Positions 28,130-36,356 of a stretch of 64,000 nucleotides of DNA are shown piece by piece. The stretch lies in contig CASEBV010000006.1 in assembly GCA_949286415.1 (NCBI GenBank), positions 121,119 through 185,118 of the forward strand, read 5' to 3'. The DNA comes from an uncultured Bacteroidales bacterium. GTDB taxonomy: Bacteria; Bacteroidota; Bacteroidia; Bacteroidales; UBA932. How positions within the stretch are numbered: the first letter of the stretch is position 1; every line of letters begins with the position of its first letter. A program made the translations under genes and the position numbers. Under the pieces are notes generated by a model. That model did no database searches, had not been told where the DNA came from, and was given only the letters and a program-made list of their open reading frames with translations.

Positions 28130-28228
28130 AGGGACATGAGGGTATTGATGGCGTGGCCGCCCGTGGCCTCGTGAACGGGAGGGGCCCGCGCAGCGGGAGG
28201 GATTTACCATCAATACCCTCATGTCCCT
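28130..28228. repeat. Perfect 22-bp inverted repeat with 55-nt GC-rich spacer
   Basis: The left arm 28130-28151 begins AGGGACATGAGG and the right arm 28207-28228 ends CCTCATGTCCCT. The arms are exact reverse complements over 22 bp. The spacer is GC-rich and holds GGGCCCGC and GCAGCGGGAGGG, which can fold further. There is no ORF and no T run. It could be an interspersed palindromic element, a strong RNA hairpin, or a substrate for inversion. Confidence 0.8.
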
Positions 28229-28275
28229 GAATCAATTGATAAACATTAATTTATATCTGATAAGCAGATTCTTGT

Positions 28276-28307
28276 TTTGCATTTGAATCATTTTTTCTAT
28301 AATTTTG
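28276..28307 (+). promoter_or_regulatory. Promoter of the lipoprotein operon
   Basis: TTTG (28276-28279), a 20-nt spacer and TAATTTTG (28300-28307) form a full-consensus Bacteroidota promoter. The leader to the ATG at 28349 is about 35 nt. Confidence 0.8.
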
Positions 28308-28348
28308 AATCCAGAACGAACTTATTACAAATTCAATATCATTTAGCA

Positions 28349-30541
28349 ATGAAAAAATTCTTTGTTTATGCTTCCCTCCTTGTGATTGGGGGGGGAATTG
28401 TTCTGACAGGGTGTAAGAAAGAACCTGAAGGACCGGACCAGGGGCAGAATCCGCCGGCTGCCGAAGAGACGGACTTTGCATTTGAGACAATTGAACTTAC
28501 CCAGGGTTCATTCGGAGTGAGGATTTCTCCTGAAGATGAGAGCATGACCTATTATTTCGGTCTGATGTCCAAGGAGGACTACGAGGCTAATTTTGAAGAC
28601 GGAGAGGCTCTCCAGCAATACAATCTCGAATATTTCAAACAGTATGCCGCTTCTCAAGGCATTTCCCTTGACCAGCTTCTCATCGAGTCTCTGATGAGAG
28701 GGGAGCAGGAGTACATTTATTATGAGCTTGCTCCTGCCGCGGACTATATCTTCTATGCATACGGACTTTCGACTGAAGGGGAAAGTCTGACTTCGGTAAA
28801 TGAATATGAATTCAGGGCTCCGGCGGTGGAATTCATGGACACTGACTTCACCATCACGGCCACCGATGTGACCTCAAGTTCGTTTACTGTCAATGTGGAG
28901 CCGTCGGACGATGAGTGCTTCTATTTCTATGACGTGATGCCTGCGGCTACTTACGAGGAGTACTGCGGAAGTGACCCGGCCAATGTCCCGGCCTTTGTGG
29001 AGCAGTATCTTGCGGCGACATATGAGTCATATTATCAGGATGAGTATTCTGTCCCTCAGTTCGTGGCAGGGGTGACAGTCCGCGGCGAGTCTTCAGACAG
29101 CGAGTCATATATCAATCTTGATTCGGAGAGCGCATATTATGTTTTCGCAGTCGGCGTGGCCAATGACATGACTGCATATACGGACGCTGCGGTGATTGAA
29201 GTGGTGACTTCGGAGACTCCGAAGAATGAATATGAGGTCATCCGTAGCAATGCTTCCGATGTGACATTTACTGCGACGATTTCCGCCGCACAGGACGAGA
29301 ATTTCGCAGTGATGCTGGAAAGGTCGGTGTATTTCTCCGATACGGATACTGATGCTGATATCATAAGAGCACTTTATACTGCCAATGGTGAAGACATCTC
29401 TGAATACATCCATTCAAGATCAGCCAATGTGGAGTTCACCCGTCTGATTCCGGATGAGAACTATCTGCTCCTCATCTTCGCATGTTCTCCGGACGGGTCG
29501 CCAAAGCTTGACGAAAGCAAGGTCAACCTTATGAAGGTTCCCGTACACACTGCCGGGGCTCTGATGTCTGATGCAGACTTCAGCATCTACATGTACGATG
29601 TGGCCAAGACATCAGCTACGGTCAATGTGGACGCTTCGTCAGGATATGATGATGAGACATATCTGTTCAACTATATGACAGCAGATGAATATGCGTCGAT
29701 TGAAAGCCAGGTAGACTACGGTACTGTGGATGAATATCTGCAGGAAGATATGAATGAGTTCATCGATGCGAGCCTCGAAGAATGGAACGACAGTCATTCC
29801 GCAGCTTCGCAGATGGACCGGAAGGAATTCCTCTCAAGGAGTCTGCTGGAAGGAGTGGGAATGTTTGCGGAGTATGAACTCACTGACCTTGAGCCTGGTA
29901 CAGGATATGTCGTATATCTGTTCGGAATGAAGGCCGACGGGACATTCACAACATCCGCAGTCACTGAAGAATTTACCACTGTTGCAGATGCTGCAAGTCT
30001 CGCCACATTGAGTCTGGAAGTGGCAGCTACGGATTTCTTTGAGACAAGTTCAACAATGTACGGAATCTGGGGTTTTCCGGGCGGCTCCAAGGACAAATAT
30101 TATGTCAAGACATTCATCGACAATGACGAATGGGCAGGAAAGCCTGCCTCAGAGCTTGCTCCGCTTCTCCAGACGGAAGGAACCGGGTATAAATTCTCAA
30201 GCCAGACACCTATAACAGTGAACTGGGGCAGCACCTGGTATGCGTATGCCGTATGCTACGACACAAACGGAATACCTACCGACGTGTACAAGATAGTCCA
30301 TGCTGTGCCTCAGACCGGCGAGGGCGGATTGAATTACGAGTACATAGACTTTGACATGACCGTGGTCTCTGATTCAGCATCCTCTGAAGGAGCCTCGCTT
30401 TCGGTCAATGCCGAAGGTCTTCTCCGTCCGTCGGCAGGCAGGAGCGGTGCGGCATTTGAAATGAAGCCTCTGGATGCAGCCCGTCTGCATGAGCTGCTCC
30501 TGCGTCCGGCAGTGATGAATGGCAGAAAACAGGCACACTGA
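28349..30541 (+). CDS. Large multi-domain lipoprotein of unknown function
   Basis: The ATG at 28349 gives 730 residues with a lipoprotein signal (MKKFFVYASLLVIGGGIVLTGC, Cys22). The rest is acidic and repetitive. Four to five modules of about 110-150 residues each begin with a strand such as DFTITATDVTSSSFTVNVEPSDD or DFSIYMYDVAKTSATVNVDASSG and end with an Fn3-like pattern (YELAPAADYIFYAYGLSTEG, YELTDLEPGTGYVVYLFGMKADG). Between the paired strands lies a helical insert with a short Asp/Glu-rich loop. I do not recognise a named family. The context is the first gene of a three-lipoprotein operon, probably surface-exposed. Confidence 0.85.
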   Translation: MKKFFVYASLLVIGGGIVLTGCKKEPEGPDQGQNPPAAEETDFAFETIELTQGSFGVRISPEDESMTYYFGLMSKEDYEANFEDGEALQQYNLEYFKQYAASQGISLDQLLIESLMRGEQEYIYYELAPAADYIFYAYGLSTEGESLTSVNEYEFRAPAVEFMDTDFTITATDVTSSSFTVNVEPSDDECFYFYDVMPAATYEEYCGSDPANVPAFVEQYLAATYESYYQDEYSVPQFVAGVTVRGESSDSESYINLDSESAYYVFAVGVANDMTAYTDAAVIEVVTSETPKNEYEVIRSNASDVTFTATISAAQDENFAVMLERSVYFSDTDTDADIIRALYTANGEDISEYIHSRSANVEFTRLIPDENYLLLIFACSPDGSPKLDESKVNLMKVPVHTAGALMSDADFSIYMYDVAKTSATVNVDASSGYDDETYLFNYMTADEYASIESQVDYGTVDEYLQEDMNEFIDASLEEWNDSHSAASQMDRKEFLSRSLLEGVGMFAEYELTDLEPGTGYVVYLFGMKADGTFTTSAVTEEFTTVADAASLATLSLEVAATDFFETSSTMYGIWGFPGGSKDKYYVKTFIDNDEWAGKPASELAPLLQTEGTGYKFSSQTPITVNWGSTWYAYAVCYDTNGIPTDVYKIVHAVPQTGEGGLNYEYIDFDMTVVSDSASSEGASLSVNAEGLLRPSAGRSGAAFEMKPLDAARLHELLLRPAVMNGRKQAH

Positions 30542-30546
30542 CGGCA

Positions 30547-31287
30547 ATGAGAAAGACATTGTATTTCATGATGGCTTTTGCTGCAGCGGCCGGTGTGCTG
30601 GCCGGCTGCGGCAAGGAGCCGTTGCCTGACGGCGGCGGAAACGGCTCGGGGACAGGAGAGCCCGACCCGGACGATCCTGCCGTTGAGGAACCGGCGTATT
30701 CCATAGGAGACTGGTATGAGAAAGGCTTTCTGAAGGGTGTTGTCTTCAATGTTGACGAGACAGGGGAGCACGGCTATATCATGGCCACGGACGAGATTGT
30801 GACCGTATGGTCGTATGTCAGCGAAAATGTCATGTACGGTACGCCTGCATCCAACGGAGACTACAACTGTGCCCTTGTCCGGGAAATGGACAACTGGAAG
30901 GAAAATTATCCGGGATTCGCCTGGGCGGACAGCAAGAATGTGCTCGGGCTGAACAACTGGTATGTGCCGTCAAGTCAGGAGATGGCTCTGATATATGCGG
31001 CATTCAAGGGACATGAGCCTGATGATGTGGAAGATGACAATGCAGTCGTCTCATCACGGGCCGCAGGCAGCTCCGGAATGACGGAGGAGGAGTGCATGGA
31101 ATGGTTCAACTCCTGTCTGACTTCCCATGGCGGAGCTCCGCTTGACGATGTCCTGTACTGGACTTCCGGGGAGTTCGGGCCGCAGATGGCATATGCATTC
31201 GACATGGCTACAGGCACCAATACTCTTGGACAGAGTGAAATCTACAAGACCAGAGAATACCCTTTCAGGGCAATCAGCCGGTTCTGA
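30547..31287 (+). CDS. Lipoprotein with DUF1566/Lcl-like C-terminal domain
   Basis: This 246-residue protein has a lipobox ending VLAGC (Cys21) and a low-complexity Gly/Asp/Pro linker. Its domain contains GVVFNVDETGEHGYIM, a NNWYVPSSQEMALIYAAF block, VLYWTSGEF and a closing YPFRAISRF. This pattern (W-x-VPS, YWTS, RA-I) is that of DUF1566/Fibrobacter-paralogous-like domains, often on surface lipoproteins. Function is unknown. It starts 5 bp after the large lipoprotein, so the two are cotranscribed. Confidence 0.85.
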   Translation: MRKTLYFMMAFAAAAGVLAGCGKEPLPDGGGNGSGTGEPDPDDPAVEEPAYSIGDWYEKGFLKGVVFNVDETGEHGYIMATDEIVTVWSYVSENVMYGTPASNGDYNCALVREMDNWKENYPGFAWADSKNVLGLNNWYVPSSQEMALIYAAFKGHEPDDVEDDNAVVSSRAAGSSGMTEEECMEWFNSCLTSHGGAPLDDVLYWTSGEFGPQMAYAFDMATGTNTLGQSEIYKTREYPFRAISRF

Positions 31288-31318
31288 TTCAGCCGGGATA
31301 TAATAATACTGAACAAAC

Positions 31319-32830
31319 ATGAAAAAAATATTTTTGCTGATGGTATCGGCGGCGATGGCGTTTGCCTGCTCCGATGTTGATCCGGATGTGCCGGAGACTC
31401 CAGGCGCGCAGACTGGAGACGGTGAGCCTGCGGCTCCCGAAGTAATATTTTCAGACATTACCTCTACATCTTTCACCGCTTCATGGAAAGAGGTCAGCGG
31501 AGCTGACGGATACCGCTATGAAGTCACATTTGTCGAGGACGGGGCGACTGTGACTGTTGCATTTGAAAATATTGAGGAAACATCGTTTGCGCTCTCGTCC
31601 CTGCAGCCTGCCGTGGAGTACAAGGTGAGGGTGGCCGCCCGTGCGGAAGGAAAGACTTCCAGAAACTGGTTTGAGGGCAGCGTGACTACGGCAGGCGGCT
31701 CTGACATGTCCTTTACGGTCATTCCGGTCGAAAAATATTCATCAGACGGATATGTCTATCCTCATGCAATGGTAGAGACATCCGTCGAAGATGTGTATTA
31801 TTGGGTAAGTGCCGTACCAGTAGAAAGCATGGCCGAAGCCCGTGCATGGATTCAGGAAGACATACAGTATTATACCGATTATTATGGAGTAGGCTGGGAT
31901 GAGCTTGTGGAGGCCGGGCTGATCATGCACGGGACGGCAGAATCCCTCGGATTCAATTTCACCAACTACGGGGACTTCTGCTTTGCGGCAGTTCCTGTCA
32001 GCAACACCCTGTCAGGAATAACCGTATCGTCTGATGTGTATTTCAGTCATCAGTTCTTTGCAGCATCCCTGCAGTCCACGATATCTTTCCCCGCTGAAAA
32101 GGATGACTATATCGGCGAGTGGGCTCTTGTCACTTCCGCTACCCTCAGGTCCGAAGGCGGATATTTTGTTGAAGACAAGGGAGAAATCTTCAATGTGACG
32201 ATTTCCGCTGCGGCGGACGGAGCCCTTGAGATGAGGGGCTGGGGAGGAAGCCGCAACAAATATTCATCAAGCCCCCTCAGGCTCGGCTATGCTGATGACG
32301 GCGACGGATACGGGGCATTCACTATCACGCTGCCACAGACAATAACAACCGATTCCGGGGTGGAGTGGCAGTATTATTCATGGTGCACATTCTATGGAGG
32401 AGCCACTGATGTGACTTATTTCCCGTTTGACGAAACATATGGGGAGCAGATTCCTCTTGCCGAAGGCTTCAGCGGCTTTGCGGCCAATCTCAACAGGACT
32501 GTCATCAAGATATTCGGAAAGCAGTTCACCGCTTCAGACGGTACGGGCTTCCTTATCACCGCCCTCTGGCCATACGGCACGGATGCTTCCGGAGAAGGCG
32601 TGTATCTGAACGGGGAACATTCGGAGCCGGTCGAGATGTATTATCTTGTCAGGAAGGATGTGGCGGACGGCGAGGTCCTTGAGATACCGGACAATTCAGC
32701 CTCTTCTTCCTCGCTACATTTTTCTGTACCTCAGGGGAGTGAGGCCGGTATGGGCCTTGAAGAACTTGTGGAAGGTGGACTGGTTGGGGAAATGAAGCCT
32801 GTTCACAATCTCTTTTATAGGAATATCTGA
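31319..32830 (+). CDS. Lipoprotein with an Fn3 domain
   Basis: This 503-residue protein has a short lipoprotein signal (Cys17 in MAFAC). An Fn3 domain at about residues 40-120 shows the usual SFTASWKEVSGADGYRYEVTF and LQPAVEYKVRVAARAEG strands. A module related to those of the first lipoprotein follows (EKYSSDGYVYPHAMVETS to YGDFCFAAVPVSN), then a C-terminal beta-rich region. The last 39 residues are encoded antisense to the end of the AraC gene and look unlike a domain, so the present stop may lie further 3' than the original one. Third gene of the operon; function unknown. Confidence 0.82.
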   Translation: MKKIFLLMVSAAMAFACSDVDPDVPETPGAQTGDGEPAAPEVIFSDITSTSFTASWKEVSGADGYRYEVTFVEDGATVTVAFENIEETSFALSSLQPAVEYKVRVAARAEGKTSRNWFEGSVTTAGGSDMSFTVIPVEKYSSDGYVYPHAMVETSVEDVYYWVSAVPVESMAEARAWIQEDIQYYTDYYGVGWDELVEAGLIMHGTAESLGFNFTNYGDFCFAAVPVSNTLSGITVSSDVYFSHQFFAASLQSTISFPAEKDDYIGEWALVTSATLRSEGGYFVEDKGEIFNVTISAAADGALEMRGWGGSRNKYSSSPLRLGYADDGDGYGAFTITLPQTITTDSGVEWQYYSWCTFYGGATDVTYFPFDETYGEQIPLAEGFSGFAANLNRTVIKIFGKQFTASDGTGFLITALWPYGTDASGEGVYLNGEHSEPVEMYYLVRKDVADGEVLEIPDNSASSSSLHFSVPQGSEAGMGLEELVEGGLVGEMKPVHNLFYRNI

Positions 32831-33670
32831 ATATTTCAGCATATTCTTGGCTTCCAATATGATATAAGTGTCAATCCATTCCGGGGCTGATTTTCCGGAA
32901 GCGGATTTGACCAGTCTTGAAAGATATTTAGGGGTGAGGCACAGCTTGTCTGCATAGAATGCCACACCCCTTTCTTGTGTATGGAACTCAGATACAAGGC
33001 TGATGAATCTGTTGAAGACGGTCTTGCTGCGGTCTGTTCCGGAAGTTTCAGTCCCGCATGAGCTTATGCTTCTCTCAATGACGCTGCCGAACAGGTAGAA
33101 TGATGAGGACAGCAGGGCTGCCATGCATTCTCTCTTGTATGTGAATGTGGAGCCGAGAATCTCCGATGCCATGTCTATGTATTTCTTGGCCACCGTCTTT
33201 TCTTCGTCCGTGAGTGTGAAGCACGGGTTTTTCAGCAGCGCAAGGCTTTTTGACATCAGCTGCGGAACATTGAATTTGAGGCTTGACATATATTCCTTTG
33301 TCATTGCCATCACCATGAAATGAAGTTTTTCTTTCTGCGCCCCGTCTATTTCCGGAACTGTGATGATGTCTCCCGGAAAATCAATGAAAAGGGAATTTTC
33401 ACAGACTTCGAATTCTGTCAGGTTGATGGATATCCTGAAATTCCCCGAGATGCAGAAAAACATCAGGAAACCGTCGAATCTGCAAGGACGGACGAGCATT
33501 TCCAGACATTTGTCGTACCTGAGCTCAATTACACAGAAGTCGTCCCCTACGCTCATTCTGCTTGTGACGGGAAACATCTGCATGAATTCAGCCAGATTTA
33601 CTGTGCGTACATCAGATTGTGTGATTTTGTGTGCCATATCTGTCAATGTTATTCCGGCTGCAGCCTCCAT
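32714..33670 (-). CDS. AraC-family transcriptional regulator
   Basis: This 318-residue protein has an N-terminal cupin-like sensor region and a C-terminal double HTH (about 215-318). The HTH shows CLTPKYLSRLVKSASGKSAPEWI, IPIKEIVNRLHFPNQSTFHKFFKAHTGLTPLRYRK and the conserved closing LTPLRYRKM. It is transcribed away from the TolC efflux operon, so control of that operon is the likely role. The effector is unknown. It overlaps the third lipoprotein gene by 117 bp, tail to tail. Confidence 0.93.
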   Translation of the reverse strand: MEAAAGITLTDMAHKITQSDVRTVNLAEFMQMFPVTSRMSVGDDFCVIELRYDKCLEMLVRPCRFDGFLMFFCISGNFRISINLTEFEVCENSLFIDFPGDIITVPEIDGAQKEKLHFMVMAMTKEYMSSLKFNVPQLMSKSLALLKNPCFTLTDEEKTVAKKYIDMASEILGSTFTYKRECMAALLSSSFYLFGSVIERSISSCGTETSGTDRSKTVFNRFISLVSEFHTQERGVAFYADKLCLTPKYLSRLVKSASGKSAPEWIDTYIILEAKNMLKYSDIPIKEIVNRLHFPNQSTFHKFFKAHTGLTPLRYRKM

Positions 33671-33689
33671 TTCTTTGCCAAACCTGCGA

Positions 33690-33719
33690 CAAAATTAGAA
33701 AATTCTACCTTTTGACAAA
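33690..33719 (-). promoter_or_regulatory. Promoter of the AraC-family gene
   Basis: On the minus strand TTTG (33719-33716), an 18-nt spacer and TAATTTTG (33697-33690). The leader before the ATG at 33670 would be about 13 nt. Confidence 0.65.
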
Positions 33720-33786
33720 TTTGAGGTTCAAACGGAATATAAATTTCATCCGACGGGCATTTTTTTAGTATGCTTCCGCCGTCGCA

Positions 33787-33813
33787 TCCGGAATCGGAAT
33801 GACGGATTCCGGA
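33787..33813. promoter_or_regulatory. Candidate operator upstream of the efflux operon
   Basis: TCCGGAATC (33787-33795) and GATTCCGGA (33805-33813) form a perfect 9-bp inverted repeat with a 9-nt spacer, 22 bp before the TolC ATG and in the regulator-efflux divergent region. AraC proteins usually bind direct repeats, so another repressor, or an RNA hairpin, is also possible. Confidence 0.5.
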
Positions 33814-33834
33814 AGATTTAAAATTTGGTCAAGA

Positions 33835-35325
33835 ATGAAAAGAAAATCATTTGCTGCGGCATTCCTTCTCCTCCTGCCCCTTGCCCCTTCTGCGGCCGGG
33901 GCGGCTGAGGTGATGACTCTGCAGCAGTGCCGTGATTCTGCTGTAAGGAACAACATTTCCCTGAAGATGGCGCAGCAGAAGGTGACTCTGGCCGGCTATG
34001 ACAGAAAAATAGCCATGGCGAATTATTTCCCCGGGATTTCCGTCACCGGGGCTTATATGTACAACAGCAGGAATCTCAGCCTGCTTTCTCAGGAGAAGTC
34101 GGACATGCTGACAGGTCTGGGAACCGGTATCCAGGGGTCCCTGCATTCCGGCCTGGAGAATCTGATGTCCGACCCGGTGTTTTCCGCCATCCTGCAGGAA
34201 AATCCTGGCATGATGAAGCTGATGGAGGAACTGATGTCGGCTGACATAGCATCTCCGGTCAATGCCATCGGCTCTGAAATCAACAGAGCCTTTGAGATGG
34301 ACATCCATAATGTGTTTGCCGGGGCCGTTTCCCTGAGGCAGCCGGTCTTCGCCGGAGGAAAAATCATCAATGCCAACCGTCTGGCGAAGCTTGCCGAAGA
34401 CCTTGCCCGGTCGCAGTATGATATTGAGTACAGGGCCGTCGTGTCGGAGGTTGACAATGCCTACTGGCAGATTGTCTCCATTTCCAACAAGAAGAGGCTC
34501 GCACAGGATTACGCCGACCTGCTGGGAATGATGCTGCATGATACCGAAGCTCTTGTAGCTGAGGGAATGGCGACCAGGGCCGACCTGCTGTCTGTAAAGG
34601 TCAGGGCCAATGAAGCCGACCTGCTGCTCACCAAGGCGGGCAACGGCCTTGTGCTTGCGAAGATGCTGCTGTGCCGGCTGTGCGGACTGCCTCTGGACAC
34701 GGAGCTCGAGCTTGCGGACGAATGCCTTGACAAAGTACCGCTCCCGAGGATTGAAGGCAGGGCCGGAGAAGAAGAAATTTTTGCGTCGAGGCCGGAGATA
34801 CGGAGTCTGGAGCTTGCCGCAAGGATTTATGACAGGAAAGCTGCCGTTGCCCGTGCCGACATGATGCCCAGGGTGGCTCTGACAGCAAATTATCTGCTCA
34901 CAAACCCTAATATGTATCACGGTTACAGCAACAGCTTTGCGGGGATGTTCAATGTCGGAGTGGCCGTGGAAATACCTGTTTTCCACGGATGTGAGGCAAT
35001 GCAGAAAGTACGCAGGGCGAAGGCGGAGTCTGTCATGGCGGACTGCATGCTCGAAGATGCGAAAAAGAAGATTGCCATGCAGGTGGAGCAGCTGCGCAGA
35101 CAGGAAGACGAGGCCCTGGAGAAGCTGTGCATGGCGGAGAACAGCCTCGGATGCGCCGAGGAAAATCTGCGGGCGGCAACAGCCGGCTATGCCGAAGGCA
35201 TGGTCCCTGCCAATACTCTGATGCAGGCGCAGACAGCGTGGATGCAGGCGCATTCTGAATATATCGATGCAGGAGTTGAGCTGCAGCTGCATGCCGTGGC
35301 TCTGGCTCTTGCCGAAGGAAGATGA
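33835..35325 (+). CDS. TolC-family outer-membrane efflux protein
   Basis: The ATG at 33835 begins a signal peptide (MKRKSFAAAFLLLLPLAPSAAGAAE). The upstream ATG at 33799 would add a charged 12-residue extension. The mature protein (496 residues with signal) has two repeated OEP coiled-coil regions, with long helices such as SVRAN-EADLLLTKAGNGLVLAKMLL and AMQKVRRAKAESVMADCMLEDAKKKI. It forms the outer-membrane tunnel for the HlyD adaptor and permeases that follow. The stop overlaps the next start (ATGA). Confidence 0.92.
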   Translation: MKRKSFAAAFLLLLPLAPSAAGAAEVMTLQQCRDSAVRNNISLKMAQQKVTLAGYDRKIAMANYFPGISVTGAYMYNSRNLSLLSQEKSDMLTGLGTGIQGSLHSGLENLMSDPVFSAILQENPGMMKLMEELMSADIASPVNAIGSEINRAFEMDIHNVFAGAVSLRQPVFAGGKIINANRLAKLAEDLARSQYDIEYRAVVSEVDNAYWQIVSISNKKRLAQDYADLLGMMLHDTEALVAEGMATRADLLSVKVRANEADLLLTKAGNGLVLAKMLLCRLCGLPLDTELELADECLDKVPLPRIEGRAGEEEIFASRPEIRSLELAARIYDRKAAVARADMMPRVALTANYLLTNPNMYHGYSNSFAGMFNVGVAVEIPVFHGCEAMQKVRRAKAESVMADCMLEDAKKKIAMQVEQLRRQEDEALEKLCMAENSLGCAEENLRAATAGYAEGMVPANTLMQAQTAWMQAHSEYIDAGVELQLHAVALALAEGR

Positions 35326-36356
35326 ATCTGAAATACAGGAAAAGAATGAAGATGGAAAAGACAAGGAAAAATTATAATCTGCTTATCGGAATCATTGCAC
35401 TGCTGGCTGTAATTGCCGTGGTGGCTGTCACAGGCTATATTGTGTCAAAGCCGAAGCCTGCGGTAATCCAGGGGCAGGCGGAGGCCACGGAATACAGGGT
35501 GTCGGGAAAAGTCCCGGGAAGAATAGTGAGGTTCTATGCAGACGAAGGGGATATGGTCTGCAAAGGCGATACTCTGGTTGAAATCGACAGCCCCGAAGTA
35601 AGGGCTAAGCTTGCACAGGCAATGGCCGTGAAATCTGCGGCGGAAGCACAGAAGGAAAAGGCTCTGGCAGGAGCAAGGCAGGAACAGATAGCCGGCGCAT
35701 ATGAATTATGGCAGCAGGCCCTGGCCAATGAGGAAATAATGGAAAAGTCGTTCAGCAGGGTGGGCCGCCTGTATGAACAGAATGTGGTCAGCGCCCAGAA
35801 ATATGACGAGACCGAGGCAAGGTACAAGGCTGCAAAGGCGATGAGTGCGGCAGCCAAGTCCCAGTATGACATGGCTGCGGCCGGGGCGAGAAAAGAAGAC
35901 AGAGACGCCGCAGCCGCCCTCGCAGAGCAGGCTGCCGGAGCCCTTGCCGAGGTCGAGTCTTATCTCGGCGAACTTTATCTCACTGCGCCAGCAGACGGAA
36001 TCATTTCAGCGCGTTTCCCGAAGGCTGGAGAACTTGTGGGGCAGGGTGCTCCTGTAATGGCTGTCACAGACCTTGATGACATGTGGTTTACCTTCAACAT
36101 TAGGGAGGACATGCTGCATGGCTTGGGCATAGGGGATGAGCTTCTTGTCAGGGTTCCGGCCCTCGGCAATGCAGTGTACAGGACAAAAGTCAGCTATATG
36201 AGCGTGCTGCAGTCTTATGCAACATGGCGGGCAACTCAGGATACGGGAGGCTATGATGCCAGAACATTCGAAGTGCGCAGCATTCCTGAGGAAAAAATCG
36301 GAGGTCTTCTTCCGGGGATGACGGCAATCGTCGCTTATGGGGAGTCTGTACGATGA
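35322..36356 (+). CDS. HlyD-family membrane-fusion protein
   Basis: This 344-residue periplasmic adaptor has one membrane helix (about 18-40). A biotinyl-lipoyl segment (VSGKVPGRIVRFYADEGDMVCKGDTLVEIDSPEV) is followed by a long Ala-rich coiled coil (65-205) and the returning lipoyl half (LTAPADGIISARFPKAGELVGQGAPVMAV). Its start overlaps the TolC gene stop by 4 bp and its stop overlaps the first permease by 4 bp, so the operon is tightly coupled. An internal ATG at 35346 is an alternative start. Confidence 0.93.
   Translation: MNLKYRKRMKMEKTRKNYNLLIGIIALLAVIAVVAVTGYIVSKPKPAVIQGQAEATEYRVSGKVPGRIVRFYADEGDMVCKGDTLVEIDSPEVRAKLAQAMAVKSAAEAQKEKALAGARQEQIAGAYELWQQALANEEIMEKSFSRVGRLYEQNVVSAQKYDETEARYKAAKAMSAAAKSQYDMAAAGARKEDRDAAAALAEQAAGALAEVESYLGELYLTAPADGIISARFPKAGELVGQGAPVMAVTDLDDMWFTFNIREDMLHGLGIGDELLVRVPALGNAVYRTKVSYMSVLQSYATWRATQDTGGYDARTFEVRSIPEEKIGGLLPGMTAIVAYGESVR

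Noticed and set aside
33847..35364. Long open frame on the minus strand opposite the TolC gene (505 codons)
   Set aside because: It is a GC-bias shadow: low-complexity, no domain, and exactly antisense to a well-supported gene.
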